Shown one piece after another: positions 1-11,678 of a stretch of 64,000 nt of DNA. The translations under genes were made by a program, and so were the position numbers. Each line of letters starts with the position of its first letter. The first letter of the stretch is position 1. Under the pieces are notes generated by a model. That model was not told the origin of the DNA. It worked only from the letters and a program-made list of their open reading frames with translations, and searched no databases. The stretch spans positions 989,441-1,053,440 of the forward strand of contig JABLXY010000002.1 in NCBI GenBank assembly GCA_013177795.1, in the 5' to 3' direction. Source of the DNA: Syntrophaceae bacterium (lineage in GTDB: Bacteria; Desulfobacterota; Syntrophia; Syntrophales; UBA2192).

Positions 1-18
1 TCTGTGGATGAATATGGC

Positions 19-609
19 ATGAACAAGAAGCTGCACGGCACCACCATCCTCGCCATCCGGCACAAGGACAAGGTCGTCGTCGCAGGCGACGGCCAGGTCA
101 CCTTCGACCAGACGATCATCAAGCACGGGGCGCGCAAGGTCCGCAGGCTGTTCCACAACCGGGTCATCGTCGGGTTTGCGGGCGCCACGGCCGACGCCTT
201 CACGCTCTTCGACCGCTTCGACCAGAAGCTCGAGCAGTACAACGGCAACCTGTTGAGGGCGGCCGTGGAGCTGACGAAGGACTGGCGCACGGACCGGGTG
301 CTGCGGCACCTGGAGGCCCTCATGATCGCCGTGAGCCGGAACGATTTCCTCGTCATCTCGGGAAACGGCGACGTGATCGAGTCCGACGACAACGTGGCCG
401 CCATCGGCTCGGGCGGTCCCTACGCGCAGGCGGCGGCCCGCGCCCTGGTGAGGCACTCCGATCTCGATGCCGCGGAGATCGCCCGGGAGTCCATGCGGAT
501 CGCCTCGGAACTCTGCATCTACACCAACGACCGCGTGACACTGGAGGAGATCGACCTGAGCGCCGAGGAGGAGCCGGAGCCGGAGCGCAAGGCGAAGGGG
601 AAACGGTAG
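19..609 (+). CDS. hslV: ATP-dependent protease HslUV, peptidase subunit HslV
   Basis: HslV forms the proteolytic double hexamer of the cytoplasmic HslUV (ClpYQ) machine and uses an N-terminal threonine as nucleophile. The ATG at 19 gives about 196 residues starting MNKKLHG followed by TTIL, the short propeptide plus catalytic Thr pattern seen in HslV of non-enteric bacteria. The AGDGQVT, GFAG, KDWRTDR and AIGSGGPYA blocks typical of the family are all present. A GTG at 4 is in frame and cannot be excluded because upstream sequence is outside the window. The last dozen residues are a charged tail (Glu/Pro then Lys/Arg) beyond the usual family end. hslU follows about 175 bp downstream, across an octamer tandem repeat. 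Confidence 0.95.
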   Translation: MNKKLHGTTILAIRHKDKVVVAGDGQVTFDQTIIKHGARKVRRLFHNRVIVGFAGATADAFTLFDRFDQKLEQYNGNLLRAAVELTKDWRTDRVLRHLEALMIAVSRNDFLVISGNGDVIESDDNVAAIGSGGPYAQAAARALVRHSDLDAAEIARESMRIASELCIYTNDRVTLEEIDLSAEEEPEPERKAKGKR

Positions 610-632
610 GAGCCCTGCAAACAGAGGGTGAT

Positions 633-724
633 AGGGTAAGAGGGTAAGAGGGTAAGAGGGTAAGAGGGTAAGAGGGTAAGAGGGTAAGAGGGTAAGAGGG
701 TAAGAGGGTAAGAGGGTAAGAGGG
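633..724. repeat. Tandem repeat, 8-bp unit AGGGTAAG, about 11.5 copies
   Basis: A perfect run of the octamer AGGGTAAG fills most of the gap between hslV and hslU, beginning about 24 bp after the hslV stop. It resembles the 7-bp arrays found after many other stop codons in this window but has one more base per unit. It is read through by a meaningless minus-strand ORF. Confidence 0.97.
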
Positions 725-784
725 ATCTCAACATCTGTGAGCGGAAAGGAACCCGGCAAAAAGTCCGGTACTGAGAGAAGATAA

Positions 785-2152
785 ATGTCAGCCATCGAGT
801 TAACGCCCAAGAAGATCGTTGCCGAGCTCGACAAGTACATCGTCGGCCAGGCGGATGCCAAGCGCGCCGTGGCGATCGCGCTGCGCAACCGCTGGAGACG
901 CCAGAACGTGAGGCCCGATCTGCGGGACGAGATCGCCCCGAAGAACATTATCATGATCGGCCCCACCGGCGTGGGCAAGACGGAGATCGCCCGGAGGCTC
1001 GCCAAGCTCGACAACTCCCCGTTCCTCAAGATCGAGGCCTCGAAGTTCACCGAGGTGGGTTACGTGGGGCGCGACGTGGATTCCATGATCCGCGACCTCA
1101 TGGAGATCGCGGTGAACATGGTCAAGCACGAGGAGATGGAGAACGTTCGGGCCAAGGCCCGGGAGCTGGCCGAGGACCGGGTCCTGGACCTGCTGCTGCC
1201 CATCCGGCGCGCCGAGGCCCGAAGCCCCGAGGGGATGGAGGCCGCCGCGGGCGAGGCCGAAGCGGGTCCCTCGGACACCCGGGAGAAGCTCCGGCAGATG
1301 CTCCGCGAGGGCAGGCTCGATGCCCGGTTCGTCAACCTGGAGGTCACCGAGAAGGCCGGGGGGCCCATGATCGAGGTCTTCTCGTCGTCCGGCGTCGAGG
1401 ACCTGGGCCTCAACATCAAGGAGATGTTCGGGAACCTCTTCCCGCAGAAGAAGAAGCGGCGCCGCGTGCGGATCCCCGAGGCGCTCACGATCCTCGAGGA
1501 GGAGGAGGTGCAGCGGCTCATCGACATGGACAAGGTCGTCCGGGTGGCCCACAACCGGGTCGAGCAGTCGGGGATCATCTTCCTCGACGAGATCGACAAG
1601 ATCGTGGGGAGCAACGCCAGCCACGGGCCCGACGTGTCCCGCGAGGGGGTCCAGCGGGACCTGCTGCCCATCGTGGAGGGCTCCACGGTGAACACAAAAT
1701 ACGGCATGGTGAAAACGGACCACATCCTGTTCATCGCCGCCGGCGCCTTCAGCACGACGAAGCCCTCGGACCTCATACCGGAGCTGCAGGGGCGCTTCCC
1801 GATCCGCGTCGAGCTCGACTCGCTGACGAAGGACGACTTCATCCGGATCCTCACGGAGCCGTCGAATGCCCTGGTCAAGCAGTACATCGAGATGCTCGCC
1901 ACGGAGGGGGTCCGCGTGGCGTTCACCGAGGATGCCATCGCCGAGATCGCCGAAGTGGCCACCCTGGTCAACGAGCGCACCGAGAACATCGGCGCGAGGC
2001 GCCTCTACACGATCATGGAGACGATGCTCGAGGACATCTCCTTCGACGCGCCCGACATGAGGGACCGGGACGTCGTCATCGATGCGGCCTACGTGCGGGA
2101 GAAGCTCGAGGACATCGTCGAGGACGAGGATCTGAGTCGGTACATCCTGTAG
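785..2152 (+). CDS. hslU: ATP-dependent protease ATPase subunit HslU
   Basis: This is the AAA+ unfoldase that feeds substrates to HslV in the cytoplasm. The 455 residues match the family length. Visible hallmarks are the N-terminal block ending DKYIVGQ, Walker A GPTGVGKT at residues 59-66, the pore-loop region [13 protein letters not shown], a variable I-domain at about 130-240, Walker B with FLDEIDKI near residue 260, and the C-terminal DLSRYIL that inserts into HslV. The ATG at 785 follows a purine-rich GAGAGAAG. Co-location with hslV is the usual operon arrangement. Confidence 0.97.
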   Translation: MSAIELTPKKIVAELDKYIVGQADAKRAVAIALRNRWRRQNVRPDLRDEIAPKNIIMIGPTGVGKTEIARRLAKLDNSPFLKIEASKFTEVGYVGRDVDSMIRDLMEIAVNMVKHEEMENVRAKARELAEDRVLDLLLPIRRAEARSPEGMEAAAGEAEAGPSDTREKLRQMLREGRLDARFVNLEVTEKAGGPMIEVFSSSGVEDLGLNIKEMFGNLFPQKKKRRRVRIPEALTILEEEEVQRLIDMDKVVRVAHNRVEQSGIIFLDEIDKIVGSNASHGPDVSREGVQRDLLPIVEGSTVNTKYGMVKTDHILFIAAGAFSTTKPSDLIPELQGRFPIRVELDSLTKDDFIRILTEPSNALVKQYIEMLATEGVRVAFTEDAIAEIAEVATLVNERTENIGARRLYTIMETMLEDISFDAPDMRDRDVVIDAAYVREKLEDIVEDEDLSRYIL

Positions 2153-2162
2153 CGAAGGGATC

Positions 2163-2190
2163 AGGCAACAGGTGACAGGTCACAGGTAAA
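2163..2190. repeat. Degenerate heptamer array, 4 copies of AGGYNAC type
   Basis: Four consecutive 7-mers (AGGCAAC, AGGTGAC, AGGTCAC, AGGTAAA) begin 10 bp after the hslU stop codon. This is one member of the 7-bp repeat family seen throughout the window. Confidence 0.85.
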
Positions 2191-2281
2191 GCGGGCCGCG
2201 TGGTCTCTTCCTGCCGCCTGACACCCGTCACCTTTTGATCGGAAGCTGGACAGAACACGCATAGATGTCAGGAGTCGAGCG

Positions 2282-3175
2282 ATGACCGAAACGAAGCTGG
2301 GTGCCCAGGAGCGGGCGGAGATCCTTCTCGAGGCCCTGCCGTACATCCGCCGGTTCTACAACAAGACGATCGTCGTGAAGTACGGCGGCCACGCCATGGT
2401 GGACGACGAGCTCAAGAGGCTCTTCGCCATGGATATCGTCATGATGAAGTACATCGGGATCAACCCCGTTGTCGTCCACGGCGGCGGGCCGCAGATCGGC
2501 GCCGTCCTGAAGAAGCTCGGGAAGGAGTCGCGGTTCATCCAGGGCATGCGCGTCACCGACGAGGAGACGATGAACATCGTCGAGATGGTTCTCGTGGGCT
2601 CGGTCAACAAGGAGATCGTGGGCCTCATCAACCGCAGCGGCGGCAAGGCCGTGGGACTCTCGGGCAAGGACGGCAACCTGACGCGGGCCGAGAAGTACTA
2701 TCTCAACGAGGAAAAGCAGAAGGACATGCCTACGGAGATCATCGACGTTGGGCTCGTGGGCAAGGTGAAGGAGATCAACGCCGATCTCGTCCTGTCGCTC
2801 GTGCGGGACGGCTTCATCCCGGTCATCGCCCCTACGGGGATGGGCGACGGCGGGGAGACGTACAACATCAACGCCGACATCGTCGCCGGCGAGGTGGCGG
2901 CGGCCCTCAAGGCCGAGAAGCTCGTGCTGCTGACGGACGTGGAGGGGGTCTGGGACAAGGACAAGCAGCTCATCAACACGATGGACAACCGGCGCGCCCT
3001 CGAGATGATCGACGACGGGACGATCGCCGGCGGCATGTTCCCCAAGGTGAAGTGCTGCCTCAAGGCGCTGCGGGGCGGGGTGGGCAAGGCCCACATCATC
3101 GACGGCAGGAAGAAGCACGCCATACTTCTCGAGATCTTCACGGACCAGGGCGTGGGCACGGAGATTGTGCTGTAA
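2282..3175 (+). CDS. argB: Acetylglutamate kinase
   Basis: ArgB phosphorylates N-acetylglutamate, the second step of arginine synthesis. The 297-residue protein shows the amino-acid kinase signatures: VVKYGGHAM near residue 37 (phosphate-binding Lys and glycine loop), HGGGPQIG, the NAG-binding RVTDEETM region, and the C-terminal GGMFPK and GTEI blocks. The N-terminal helix before the kinase core is of the kind associated with hexameric, arginine-inhibited ArgB, so feedback inhibition is plausible. It is the first arginine gene of the cluster and is followed by argD after a heptamer array. argC and argJ are not in this window. Confidence 0.96.
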   Translation: MTETKLGAQERAEILLEALPYIRRFYNKTIVVKYGGHAMVDDELKRLFAMDIVMMKYIGINPVVVHGGGPQIGAVLKKLGKESRFIQGMRVTDEETMNIVEMVLVGSVNKEIVGLINRSGGKAVGLSGKDGNLTRAEKYYLNEEKQKDMPTEIIDVGLVGKVKEINADLVLSLVRDGFIPVIAPTGMGDGGETYNINADIVAGEVAAALKAEKLVLLTDVEGVWDKDKQLINTMDNRRALEMIDDGTIAGGMFPKVKCCLKALRGGVGKAHIIDGRKKHAILLEIFTDQGVGTEIVL

Positions 3176-3176
3176 A

Positions 3177-3211
3177 AGGTGACAGGTGGCAGGTAGCAGG
3201 TGACAGGTTCA
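3177..3211. repeat. Heptamer array, 5 copies of AGGTNNC
   Basis: The units are AGGTGAC, AGGTGGC, AGGTAGC, AGGTGAC and AGGTTCA in strict 7-bp register, starting 2 bp after the argB stop codon. The array belongs to the window-wide heptamer family. Confidence 0.9.
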
Positions 3212-3305
3212 AGTCGTTTACCGCACCCTCTACCCTCGGCTCTCAACCCTCTGCGGACAGGCAGCAGGGTGATGGCCGGGATCGTGAACCGGCAGGCTTC
3301 GTAGA

Positions 3306-4486
3306 ATGACAAAAGACGAGCTCATCGCACTCTCGGAAAAGCACATCATCGGCACCTACCGCCGCCAGCCCGTCGTCTTTGTCCGGGGCGAGGGCGCGCA
3401 CCTCTGGGACATCGACGGGAAGGAGTACATCGACTTCGTCGCGGGGATCGCCGTCTGCAGCCTGGGGCACTCCCACCCGAGGGTGGTCGAGGCCATCTGC
3501 AGGCAGGCGGGCACCCTGACGCACGTCTCGAATCTCTACTACACGGAGCCCCAGATCCGCCTGGCCCGCATGCTCACGGAGCACTCCTTCGCCGACCGGG
3601 TCTTTTTCTGCAACAGCGGCGCCGAGGCAAACGAGGCGGCCATCAAGCTGGCGCGCAAGTACGGGCACGACAACCTGGGGGGCCGCTACGAGATCCTCAC
3701 GATGAAAGGCTCTTTCCACGGCCGGACGCTGGCGGCCATCACGGCGACAGGCCAGGAGAAATTCCATGCCGGCTTCGCGCCCCTGCCCGACGGGTTCCGG
3801 TACGTCCCCTTCAACGACGTGCCGGCGCTGGAGAAGGCCGTGTCGGAGAAGACCTGTGCCGTCCTGCTCGAGCCCATCCAGGGTGAGGGCGGCGTGCGGG
3901 TGCCCGACGAGGGCTACCTGAAGGCCGTCCGGGAGATCTGCGACCGCAACGGCATCCTCATGATCCTCGACGAGGTGCAGACGGGCATGGGCCGCACGGG
4001 GAGGCTATTCGGCTACGAGCACGACGGGGTGGCCCCCGACATCATGACGCTGGCCAAGGCCCTGGCGAACGGCGTTCCCGCGGGGGCGCTCGCGGCGACG
4101 GAAAGGGTGGCCGCCGCCTTCGGCCCCGGGACCCATGCCTCGACGTTCGGCGGAAACCCGCTCGCCATGGCCGCGGCCGTGGCCACCCTGGAGACGATCC
4201 TAGCGGACGGGTTCCTGGAGAACTGCGCGAGGATGGGCGAGTACCTCCGGGAGCGGCTCTGGTCGCTGCGGAGGAACCACCCCGTCATCCAGGACGTCCG
4301 AGGCCGGGGGCTGCTCGTCGGCCTCGATCTCTCCGTCGACGGTAATCCCGTCGTGAGGGCCTGCCTGGAGCGGGGCGTGCTCGTCAACTGTACGTTTGAC
4401 CACATCCTCCGGATGGTGCCCCCGCTGGTCGTCACGAGGGCGGATGTGGACAGGCTGGTGCAAGTACTCGATGAGGTGCTGGAGCG

Positions 4487-4490
<4 letters not shown>
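3306..4490 (+). CDS. argD: Acetylornithine aminotransferase
   Basis: ArgD is a PLP-dependent class III aminotransferase that converts N-acetylglutamate semialdehyde to N-acetylornithine; it can also serve as succinyl-DAP aminotransferase in other bacteria. The 394 residues match the family. Visible motifs are FVAGIAVCSLGHSHP, the NSGAEANEAAIK cofactor phosphate region, KGSFHGRTLAA, LDEVQTGMGRTG, and the Schiff-base Lys in LAKALANGVPAG. The stop codon overlaps the TTG start of argF by four bases (TTGA), so the two are probably translationally coupled. Confidence 0.95.
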
Positions 4491-5401
<911 letters not shown>

Positions 5402-5534
5402 CAGCAGAAGCTGAGAAGTTGCGAAGATGGGAAGTTCGGAGAAGCCGGCGCCGTTCGGATGGCGCAGGGCAAATCCAAGCTTCTCAACTTCTGAACTTCC
5501 CAACTTCCTCATTTTGAAAGAGGAGGAAACGACA

Positions 5535-6755
<1,221 letters not shown>

Positions 6756-6780
6756 GCCGTCCGTGACCCCCCAAGGCGGG

Positions 6781-6811
6781 AAAATCCCCCTTTCGGCCCC
6801 CTTTACGAAAG
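6781..6811. repeat. Left arm of a C/G-rich palindrome interrupted by IS copy 1
   Basis: The run of A, then two C blocks separated by TTTCGG and ending CTTTACGAAAG, is the left arm of the palindrome family seen intact at 14542, 11677, 49240 and 61980. The right arm resumes at 8533 after the IS. Joining the two halves and removing one copy of CGAAAG restores a hairpin whose apex is the insertion site. Confidence 0.85.
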
Positions 6812-8532
6812 AGGCTGTGTCGCAATAGGGAGTAGGGGCTGAGTTCTTTGACAAAAAAATATCCGTAACGCACCTCGAAGGATCGCCAACCCCGGCCCGG
6901 TGTGCTAGAGTGCTCCGCGAAAGGAGATGCGCTCATGCCTATCGAACCGGCGACCGTCTGCAACTGGGGCTGCTGCCCGCCAGCATCGAGGACTACGTGT
7001 CCCCCGAGGACCCGGTACGGGCCTACGATGCCTTCGTGGAGGCCTTGGATCTGCCGCAACTGGGCATCGAGGTGGACCCCAACCAGGTCGGCAACGCCGC
7101 CTACGATCCGCGCGCGATGCTCAAGCTGCTGGTCTACGGCTACTCCTACGGGGTACGCAGTTCCCGCAAGCTCGAACGGGAGTGCCACCACAACCTGGCC
7201 TTTGTGTGGCTGATGGCCGGGCTGAGGCCCGACCACAAGACCATCGCGGAGTTTAGGCGCAACCACAAGGCGGCCCTCAAGCAGGTGCTCCGGCACTGCG
7301 CCCGGCTCTGCATCAAGCTCGACCTAATCGCGGGCAACGTGCTGTTTGTCGACGGCACAAAGATCCGGGCCAATGCCTCACGCTACCGCAGCCATGACCG
7401 GGCCTGGTACGAGAAGAAGCTGGCCGATCTGGATCGGCGCATCGAGCAGCTGTTGCAGGACTGCGAGGCCATCGACCGCCGGGAGCGGCACATGGACTCG
7501 TACGTGGCGATGCGAAAGGACCTTGCCCAGACGAACACGCTCAAGGACCGGGTCCAGGAGGCCCTGCGGGGCTTCGAGGGAGGCAGCCACCGGCACGTCA
7601 ACCTCACCGACCCGGACTGCGCCCTGATGAAGAGCGTCCAGGGCAGCCACGCGGCCTACAACGTCCAGTTGGTGGTGGATGACAAGCAGGGGCTTCTGCT
7701 GCAGGCCGATGCCGTCGAAGAGACCAGTGATGTCAACCAGTTCGCCCGGCAGATCGAGGCCGCCAACGCGCTGCTGGAGAGTCCCTGCGAGACGGCCTGC
7801 GCCGATGCCGGCTATGCCGACACGGCGGAGCTCGAGAAGATCGACCGCCAGGGGATCCGAGTGATCGTGCCTTCACAGCGGCAGGCGAGGAAAGAGCCGG
7901 AAAAGCCGTTCAGCAAAAGCCATTTTGCGTATGACCCAGAGCAAGATGACTACAGCTGCCCTGAAGGTCACAGGCTCCGGTATGAATCGACGGAAAAACG
8001 CACGGGCAAGCGGCACTACGTGATCACCGACGCGGCCATCTGCCACGCGTGCCGGCACTACGGGAGCTGCACCCAGGCGCGCAGGGGGCGCAAGATCATC
8101 CGGCTGCCCAACGAAGAGGTTAAGCTCAGGCTGGAGGCCCAGTACGAGGAGGCCGCCTCGCAGGCCGTCTACGAGAGGCGCAAAACCCGGGCCGAGCATC
8201 CCTTCGGGCACATCAAGCGCAACCTCAAGGTCGATGCCTTCCTGCTACGGGGGCTCGAGGGGGCGCGAGCCGAGGTCTCGATGCTGGCCAGTTGCTTCAA
8301 TGTGGCTCGCCTGATCTCGCTGCTCGGGGTCAACGGGCTCATCGAGAGGCTCCGGGCCCTCGGAAGGCCCTGCTTCGCACCGGCATGAGGCTCAACGGCG
8401 CTCTTCAAGGGCCCTGAACCATCAAAACCTGCCCGACAGACCGTGCGCGGATAGACGTTACGGATATTTTGTTGTCAAAGAACGGGTAAACAACTCGTCC
8501 CTCGTCCCTTCTTGACTGTTGCGACACAGCCT
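6812..8532 (+). mobile_element. IS1182-family insertion sequence, copy 1 (1721 bp)
   Basis: The element is bounded by inverted ends AGGCTGTGTCGCAA and TTGCGACACAGCCT. Further inner inverted sequence (GTTCTTTGACAA and ATATCCGTAACG) lies about 30-60 bp in from each end. It is flanked by a 6-bp direct repeat CGAAAG (6806-6811 and 8533-8538), read as the target duplication. It carries one transposase gene. Compared with copy 2 it lacks one G just after the transposase ATG, has one extra C near the ORF end, lacks one A beyond it, and has an extra 7-bp duplication near the right end; these account exactly for the 6-bp length difference. Confidence 0.93.
6910..8388 (+). CDS. IS1182-family transposase, start codon frameshifted
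   Basis: This DDE transposase belongs to the IS5/IS1182-like group with an N-terminal InsH-type domain. The three acidic residues are visible in FVDGTKI, ADAGY and AEHPFGHIK. In copy 2 the gene starts at an ATG with AAAGGAG upstream. Here one G is missing after that ATG (6935-6937), so the ATG opens a different frame. The long frame is reachable only from a GTG at 6910 with no ribosome-binding site. The C-terminus also differs (ends GRPCFAPA) because of a one-base insertion. Expression is probably weak or lost. Single-base differences of this sort can also be assembly errors. Confidence 0.85.
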   Translation: MLRERRCAHAYRTGDRLQLGLLPASIEDYVSPEDPVRAYDAFVEALDLPQLGIEVDPNQVGNAAYDPRAMLKLLVYGYSYGVRSSRKLERECHHNLAFVWLMAGLRPDHKTIAEFRRNHKAALKQVLRHCARLCIKLDLIAGNVLFVDGTKIRANASRYRSHDRAWYEKKLADLDRRIEQLLQDCEAIDRRERHMDSYVAMRKDLAQTNTLKDRVQEALRGFEGGSHRHVNLTDPDCALMKSVQGSHAAYNVQLVVDDKQGLLLQADAVEETSDVNQFARQIEAANALLESPCETACADAGYADTAELEKIDRQGIRVIVPSQRQARKEPEKPFSKSHFAYDPEQDDYSCPEGHRLRYESTEKRTGKRHYVITDAAICHACRHYGSCTQARRGRKIIRLPNEEVKLRLEAQYEEAASQAVYERRKTRAEHPFGHIKRNLKVDAFLLRGLEGARAEVSMLASCFNVARLISLLGVNGLIERLRALGRPCFAPA

Positions 8533-8553
8533 CGAAAGGGGGGAGAGGGGTTT
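8533..8553. repeat. Right arm of the palindrome interrupted by IS copy 1
   Basis: This starts with the second copy of CGAAAG and continues as a G-rich arm complementary to the left arm at 6781-6811. It lies upstream of argH. Confidence 0.8.
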
Positions 8554-8598
8554 CGGAACCATTCACGTTGGCCACCAGACCATGAGAGACGGGTGTTC

Positions 8599-10017
8599 AT
8601 GAGCGGGAAAACCAGAAGAAAGCTCTGGAGCGGGCGGTTCGGCGCCGAGACGGACCGCCTCGTCGAGGCCTTCACGGCGTCGCTTCTCTTCGACGCGAGG
8701 CTCTCCGACTACGACATCGAGGGCAGCATCGCGCACTGCCGGATGCTCGGGAGGCAGGGGATCATCCCGCCGGCCGATGCGGAGAGGATCATCGAGGCAC
8801 TGGGCGAGATCCGGGAGCAGATCCGCTCGGGGGCGTTCCGGTTCGAGGCGGGCGACGAGGACATCCACATGGCCGTCGAGCGGGCGCTCATCGAACGGAT
8901 CGGGCCCGCCGGCGGCAAGGTTCACACGGGCCGAAGCCGAAACGACCAGGTCTCCACCGACATGCGGCTCTACCTCCGGGCCGAGATCGGGGAGATCCTC
9001 GATCTCATTTCGAGGCTTCAGCAGACGTTCGTCGGCCTGGCGGAACGGGAGATCGACACGATCCTGCCGGGCTACACCCACCTGCAGAAGGCGCAGCCGG
9101 TGCTGCTGGCGCACTACCTGCTCGCCTTCCGCGAGATGCTGGAGCGCGACGCGCAGCGGCTGCGCGATTGCCTCGGGCGGGTGAACGTCATGCCCCTGGG
9201 CTCGGCGGCCCTGGCCGGCACCAGCCTGCCGCTGGACCGGAAATACACGGCGAAGCTGCTGGGCTTCCGGTCGATCGCGGCCAACAGCATGGACGCCGTC
9301 TCGGACCGCGACTTCGTCGCCGAGTTCGTCTTCGACGCGAGCCTGCTCATGATGCACCTGAGCCGCTTCTGCGAGGACCTCATCATCTGGTCTTCCGGCG
9401 AGTTCGGCTTTGTGGAGATCTCCGACGCCTACACGACGGGCTCCAGCATCATGCCCCAGAAGAAAAACCCCGACGTGGCCGAACTCATCCGGGGAAAGAC
9501 CGGGCGGATCTACGGCAACCTCGTGCGGGTGCTCACGGTCCTGAAGGGTCTGCCCATGACCTACAACCGGGACCTGCAGGAGGACAAGGAGCCCCTCTTC
9601 GACACCGTCGATACCGTGAAGATGAGCCTCAGGGTTCTCACGGGGATGGCCGGCAACCTCTCGTTCAACCGGCAGCGGATGCTGGAGGAGGCCGCGAAGG
9701 GCTTCTCGACGGCCACCGACGTGGCGGAGTACCTGGTCACGAAGGGTGTCCCCTTCCGGGAGGCCCACGGGATCGTCGGGCGGCTCGTGGCCTACTGCAT
9801 CGCCCGGGGCAAGGGCCTCGGGGAAATCAGCCTCCGCGAGTTCAGGAAGTTCTACACGGGATTCGATGAAGGGGTCTATGCGGTGATCCCGGTGCAGAAG
9901 GCCGTCAACGCACGGAAGACCGAGGGCGGCACGGCGAGGAAGGAAGTGCTCCGGCAGATCAACCGGGCGAAAAAACAGGCGAAAGGCGAAGGGCAACGGG
10001 CAAAAGGCAGAAAATGA
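8599..10017 (+). CDS. argH: Argininosuccinate lyase
   Basis: ArgH splits argininosuccinate to arginine and fumarate. The ATG at 8599 gives a 472-residue protein beginning MSGKTRRKLWSGRF, the normal family N-terminus; earlier in-frame starts would translate IS and palindrome sequence. Motifs include HTGRSRNDQVSTD, the catalytic TGYTHLQ-like GYTHLQKAQP, and the fumarase-superfamily signature GSSIMPQKKNP. The last residues (about KKQAKGEGQRAKGRK) lie beyond the usual end and are encoded by a heptamer array. The stop overlaps the ATG of the small lipoprotein gene (ATGA). Confidence 0.95.
   Translation: MSGKTRRKLWSGRFGAETDRLVEAFTASLLFDARLSDYDIEGSIAHCRMLGRQGIIPPADAERIIEALGEIREQIRSGAFRFEAGDEDIHMAVERALIERIGPAGGKVHTGRSRNDQVSTDMRLYLRAEIGEILDLISRLQQTFVGLAEREIDTILPGYTHLQKAQPVLLAHYLLAFREMLERDAQRLRDCLGRVNVMPLGSAALAGTSLPLDRKYTAKLLGFRSIAANSMDAVSDRDFVAEFVFDASLLMMHLSRFCEDLIIWSSGEFGFVEISDAYTTGSSIMPQKKNPDVAELIRGKTGRIYGNLVRVLTVLKGLPMTYNRDLQEDKEPLFDTVDTVKMSLRVLTGMAGNLSFNRQRMLEEAAKGFSTATDVAEYLVTKGVPFREAHGIVGRLVAYCIARGKGLGEISLREFRKFYTGFDEGVYAVIPVQKAVNARKTEGGTARKEVLRQINRAKKQAKGEGQRAKGRK
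9977..10011. repeat. Heptamer array inside the 3' end of argH
   Basis: Five 7-bp units (AGGCGAA, AGGCGAA, GGGCAAC, GGGCAAA, AGGCAGA) lie in register inside the argH reading frame and encode its Lys/Gly/Arg-rich tail. The same unit lies outside genes elsewhere in the window. Confidence 0.85.
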
Positions 10018-10169
10018 GAAGAAGGCGCTTGTGGAGACGGGCCGCCGTCATTATAATCGGTCTCTTTTTGTTGATGGCCGGCGCGGCATGCGGGAAGAAG
10101 GGGGACCCCGTCCCGCCGGAGAAACCCAAAGCGAACACGATGGTCTACACGGCCGGACATCGTGGATGA
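10014..10169 (+). CDS. Small LptM/YifL-like lipoprotein
   Basis: A 51-residue ORF starts at an ATG overlapping the argH stop. It has an Arg-rich N-terminus, a hydrophobic stretch of about 14 residues and a Cys at residue 26, followed by GKKGDPVPP. A Cys-Gly-x-Lys-Gly start to the mature part with nearby prolines is the signature of the short LptM (YifL) lipoproteins, which in enterobacteria are encoded next to dapF and assist LptD assembly. The position just before lysA-dapF matches that context. The lipobox is imperfect (GAAC before the Cys rather than a Leu at -3). Function is inferred from pattern and neighbourhood only. Confidence 0.7.
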   Translation: MRRRRLWRRAAVIIIGLFLLMAGAACGKKGDPVPPEKPKANTMVYTAGHRG

Positions 10170-10421
10170 GAAACTGTGCCGTCATCCGGATTTTGCCATT
10201 CCGCACAAGAGAAGCGCGATGCGGAATCCGGCATGTTCGGGAACTTCTGGATGCCCGCTCCCCGCCTCCGCGAGGACGAGCTTTGCGGGCATGACAACAT
10301 TTCGGTCAATTTCCCGATTGAGACACAGTCTCTGAAGGCAACAGGCAGAAGACGGGCACCCTGTCCGATTCTCTTTGGCCCCATGCGCTTCGCCCGTGCC
10401 GTTTGACTTGAAGGAAAAACG

Positions 10422-11678
10422 ATGAACCACTTCAGCTATCGTGAGGACAGGCTCTGGTGCGAGGACGTGCCCGTCGAGGTGATCGCCGAGAAGGTCGGCA
10501 CGCCGTTCTACCTCTACAGCCACAGGACGCTGCTCCAGCATTTCCGGGTCTTCGACGAGGCCCTCCGGGATGTCCCACACATCATCTGCTACGCGGCCAA
10601 GGCAAACTCGAACCTCGCCATCCTGCGGCTCTTCGTGCGGGAGGGGGGCGGCGTCGACATCGTTTCCGGCGGCGAGCTCTACCGGGCGCTCCGGGTCGGG
10701 GCGGACCCCGCGAAGATCGTCTACTCCGGCGTGGGAAAGCGTATCGACGAGATCGACTTCGCTCTCCGCTCGGACATCCTCATGTTCAACGTGGAGTCAT
10801 CCGAGGAGCTGGGGGTCATCAACGAGAGGGCGGGTCTGATGGGGAAGAAAGCCCGGATCTCGCTGCGCATCAACCCCGACGTGGACCCCAAGACGCACCC
10901 CCACATCTCGACGGGGCTGAAGTCCAACAAGTTCGGCATCAACATCGAGAAGTCACTCGACGAGTACCGCCGGGCCCGGACGCTGCCCCACGTGGAGATC
11001 GTGGGTGTCGACTGCCACATCGGCTCCCAGGTCACGCAGATCTCCCCCTTCATCGACGCGTTGGAGCGCTTGAAGAACCTCATCGGCCGGCTGGGGGAAG
11101 AAGGCATCGAGATACGCTACCTGGATCTCGGCGGAGGACTGGGGATCACCTACAATGAGGAGATGCCTCCCCACCCCGAGGAGTACGCACGGGCGATCGT
11201 CGACTCGGCGCGCGACCTGAAGGTGACCTTCATCTTCGAGCCCGGCCGCGTGATCGTCGGCAACGCGGGCATCCTCGTCTCGAGGGTCCTCTACACCAAG
11301 GGCAACGATGAGAAGAACTTCGTCATCGTCGATGCGGGGATGAACGACCTCATCCGGCCGAGCATCTACGGTTCCTACCACCAGATTCAGCCGGTGGTCC
11401 TGAAGGACCGGGGCACCTTTCTGGCCGACGTCGTGGGTCCGATCTGCGAGTCGGGCGACTTTCTCGCCAAGGGGCGGATGATCCCGAAGTTCGAGCGGGG
11501 CGACCTCATCGCCGTGATGAGCGCGGGCGCCTACGGGTTCTCCATGGCCTCGAACTACAACTCCCGGCCCCGGATCGCCGAGGTCCTCGTGAAGGACAGG
11601 ACGTATCGCGTCATCCGCAGGCGCGAGACCTACGCGGATCTGGTCAGGGCGGAGAGGGTGCCGGCATATCTGAAATAA
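10422..11678 (+). CDS. lysA: Diaminopimelate decarboxylase
   Basis: LysA removes CO2 from meso-DAP to give lysine. The 418-residue fold-type III PLP enzyme shows the Schiff-base Lys in CYAAKANSN (residue 60), the HIGSQ motif, the DLGGGLGI phosphate-binding loop, EPGRVIVGNAG, and the substrate Cys in GPICESGDF. It starts the lysA-dapF-dapA-dapB-dapL run. The 250 bp before it hold no gene; part of that gap (around 10215-10290) forms a stem between ATGCCCGC and GCGGGCAT, probably another intergenic repeat. Confidence 0.96.
   Translation: MNHFSYREDRLWCEDVPVEVIAEKVGTPFYLYSHRTLLQHFRVFDEALRDVPHIICYAAKANSNLAILRLFVREGGGVDIVSGGELYRALRVGADPAKIVYSGVGKRIDEIDFALRSDILMFNVESSEELGVINERAGLMGKKARISLRINPDVDPKTHPHISTGLKSNKFGINIEKSLDEYRRARTLPHVEIVGVDCHIGSQVTQISPFIDALERLKNLIGRLGEEGIEIRYLDLGGGLGITYNEEMPPHPEEYARAIVDSARDLKVTFIFEPGRVIVGNAGILVSRVLYTKGNDEKNFVIVDAGMNDLIRPSIYGSYHQIQPVVLKDRGTFLADVVGPICESGDFLAKGRMIPKFERGDLIAVMSAGAYGFSMASNYNSRPRIAEVLVKDRTYRVIRRRETYADLVRAERVPAYLK

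Noticed and set aside
519..734. Minus-strand ORF made of repeated LLPSYPLT units
   Set aside because: It is just the translation of the 8-bp tandem repeat and the end of hslV in the opposite frame; no ribosome-binding site or family match.
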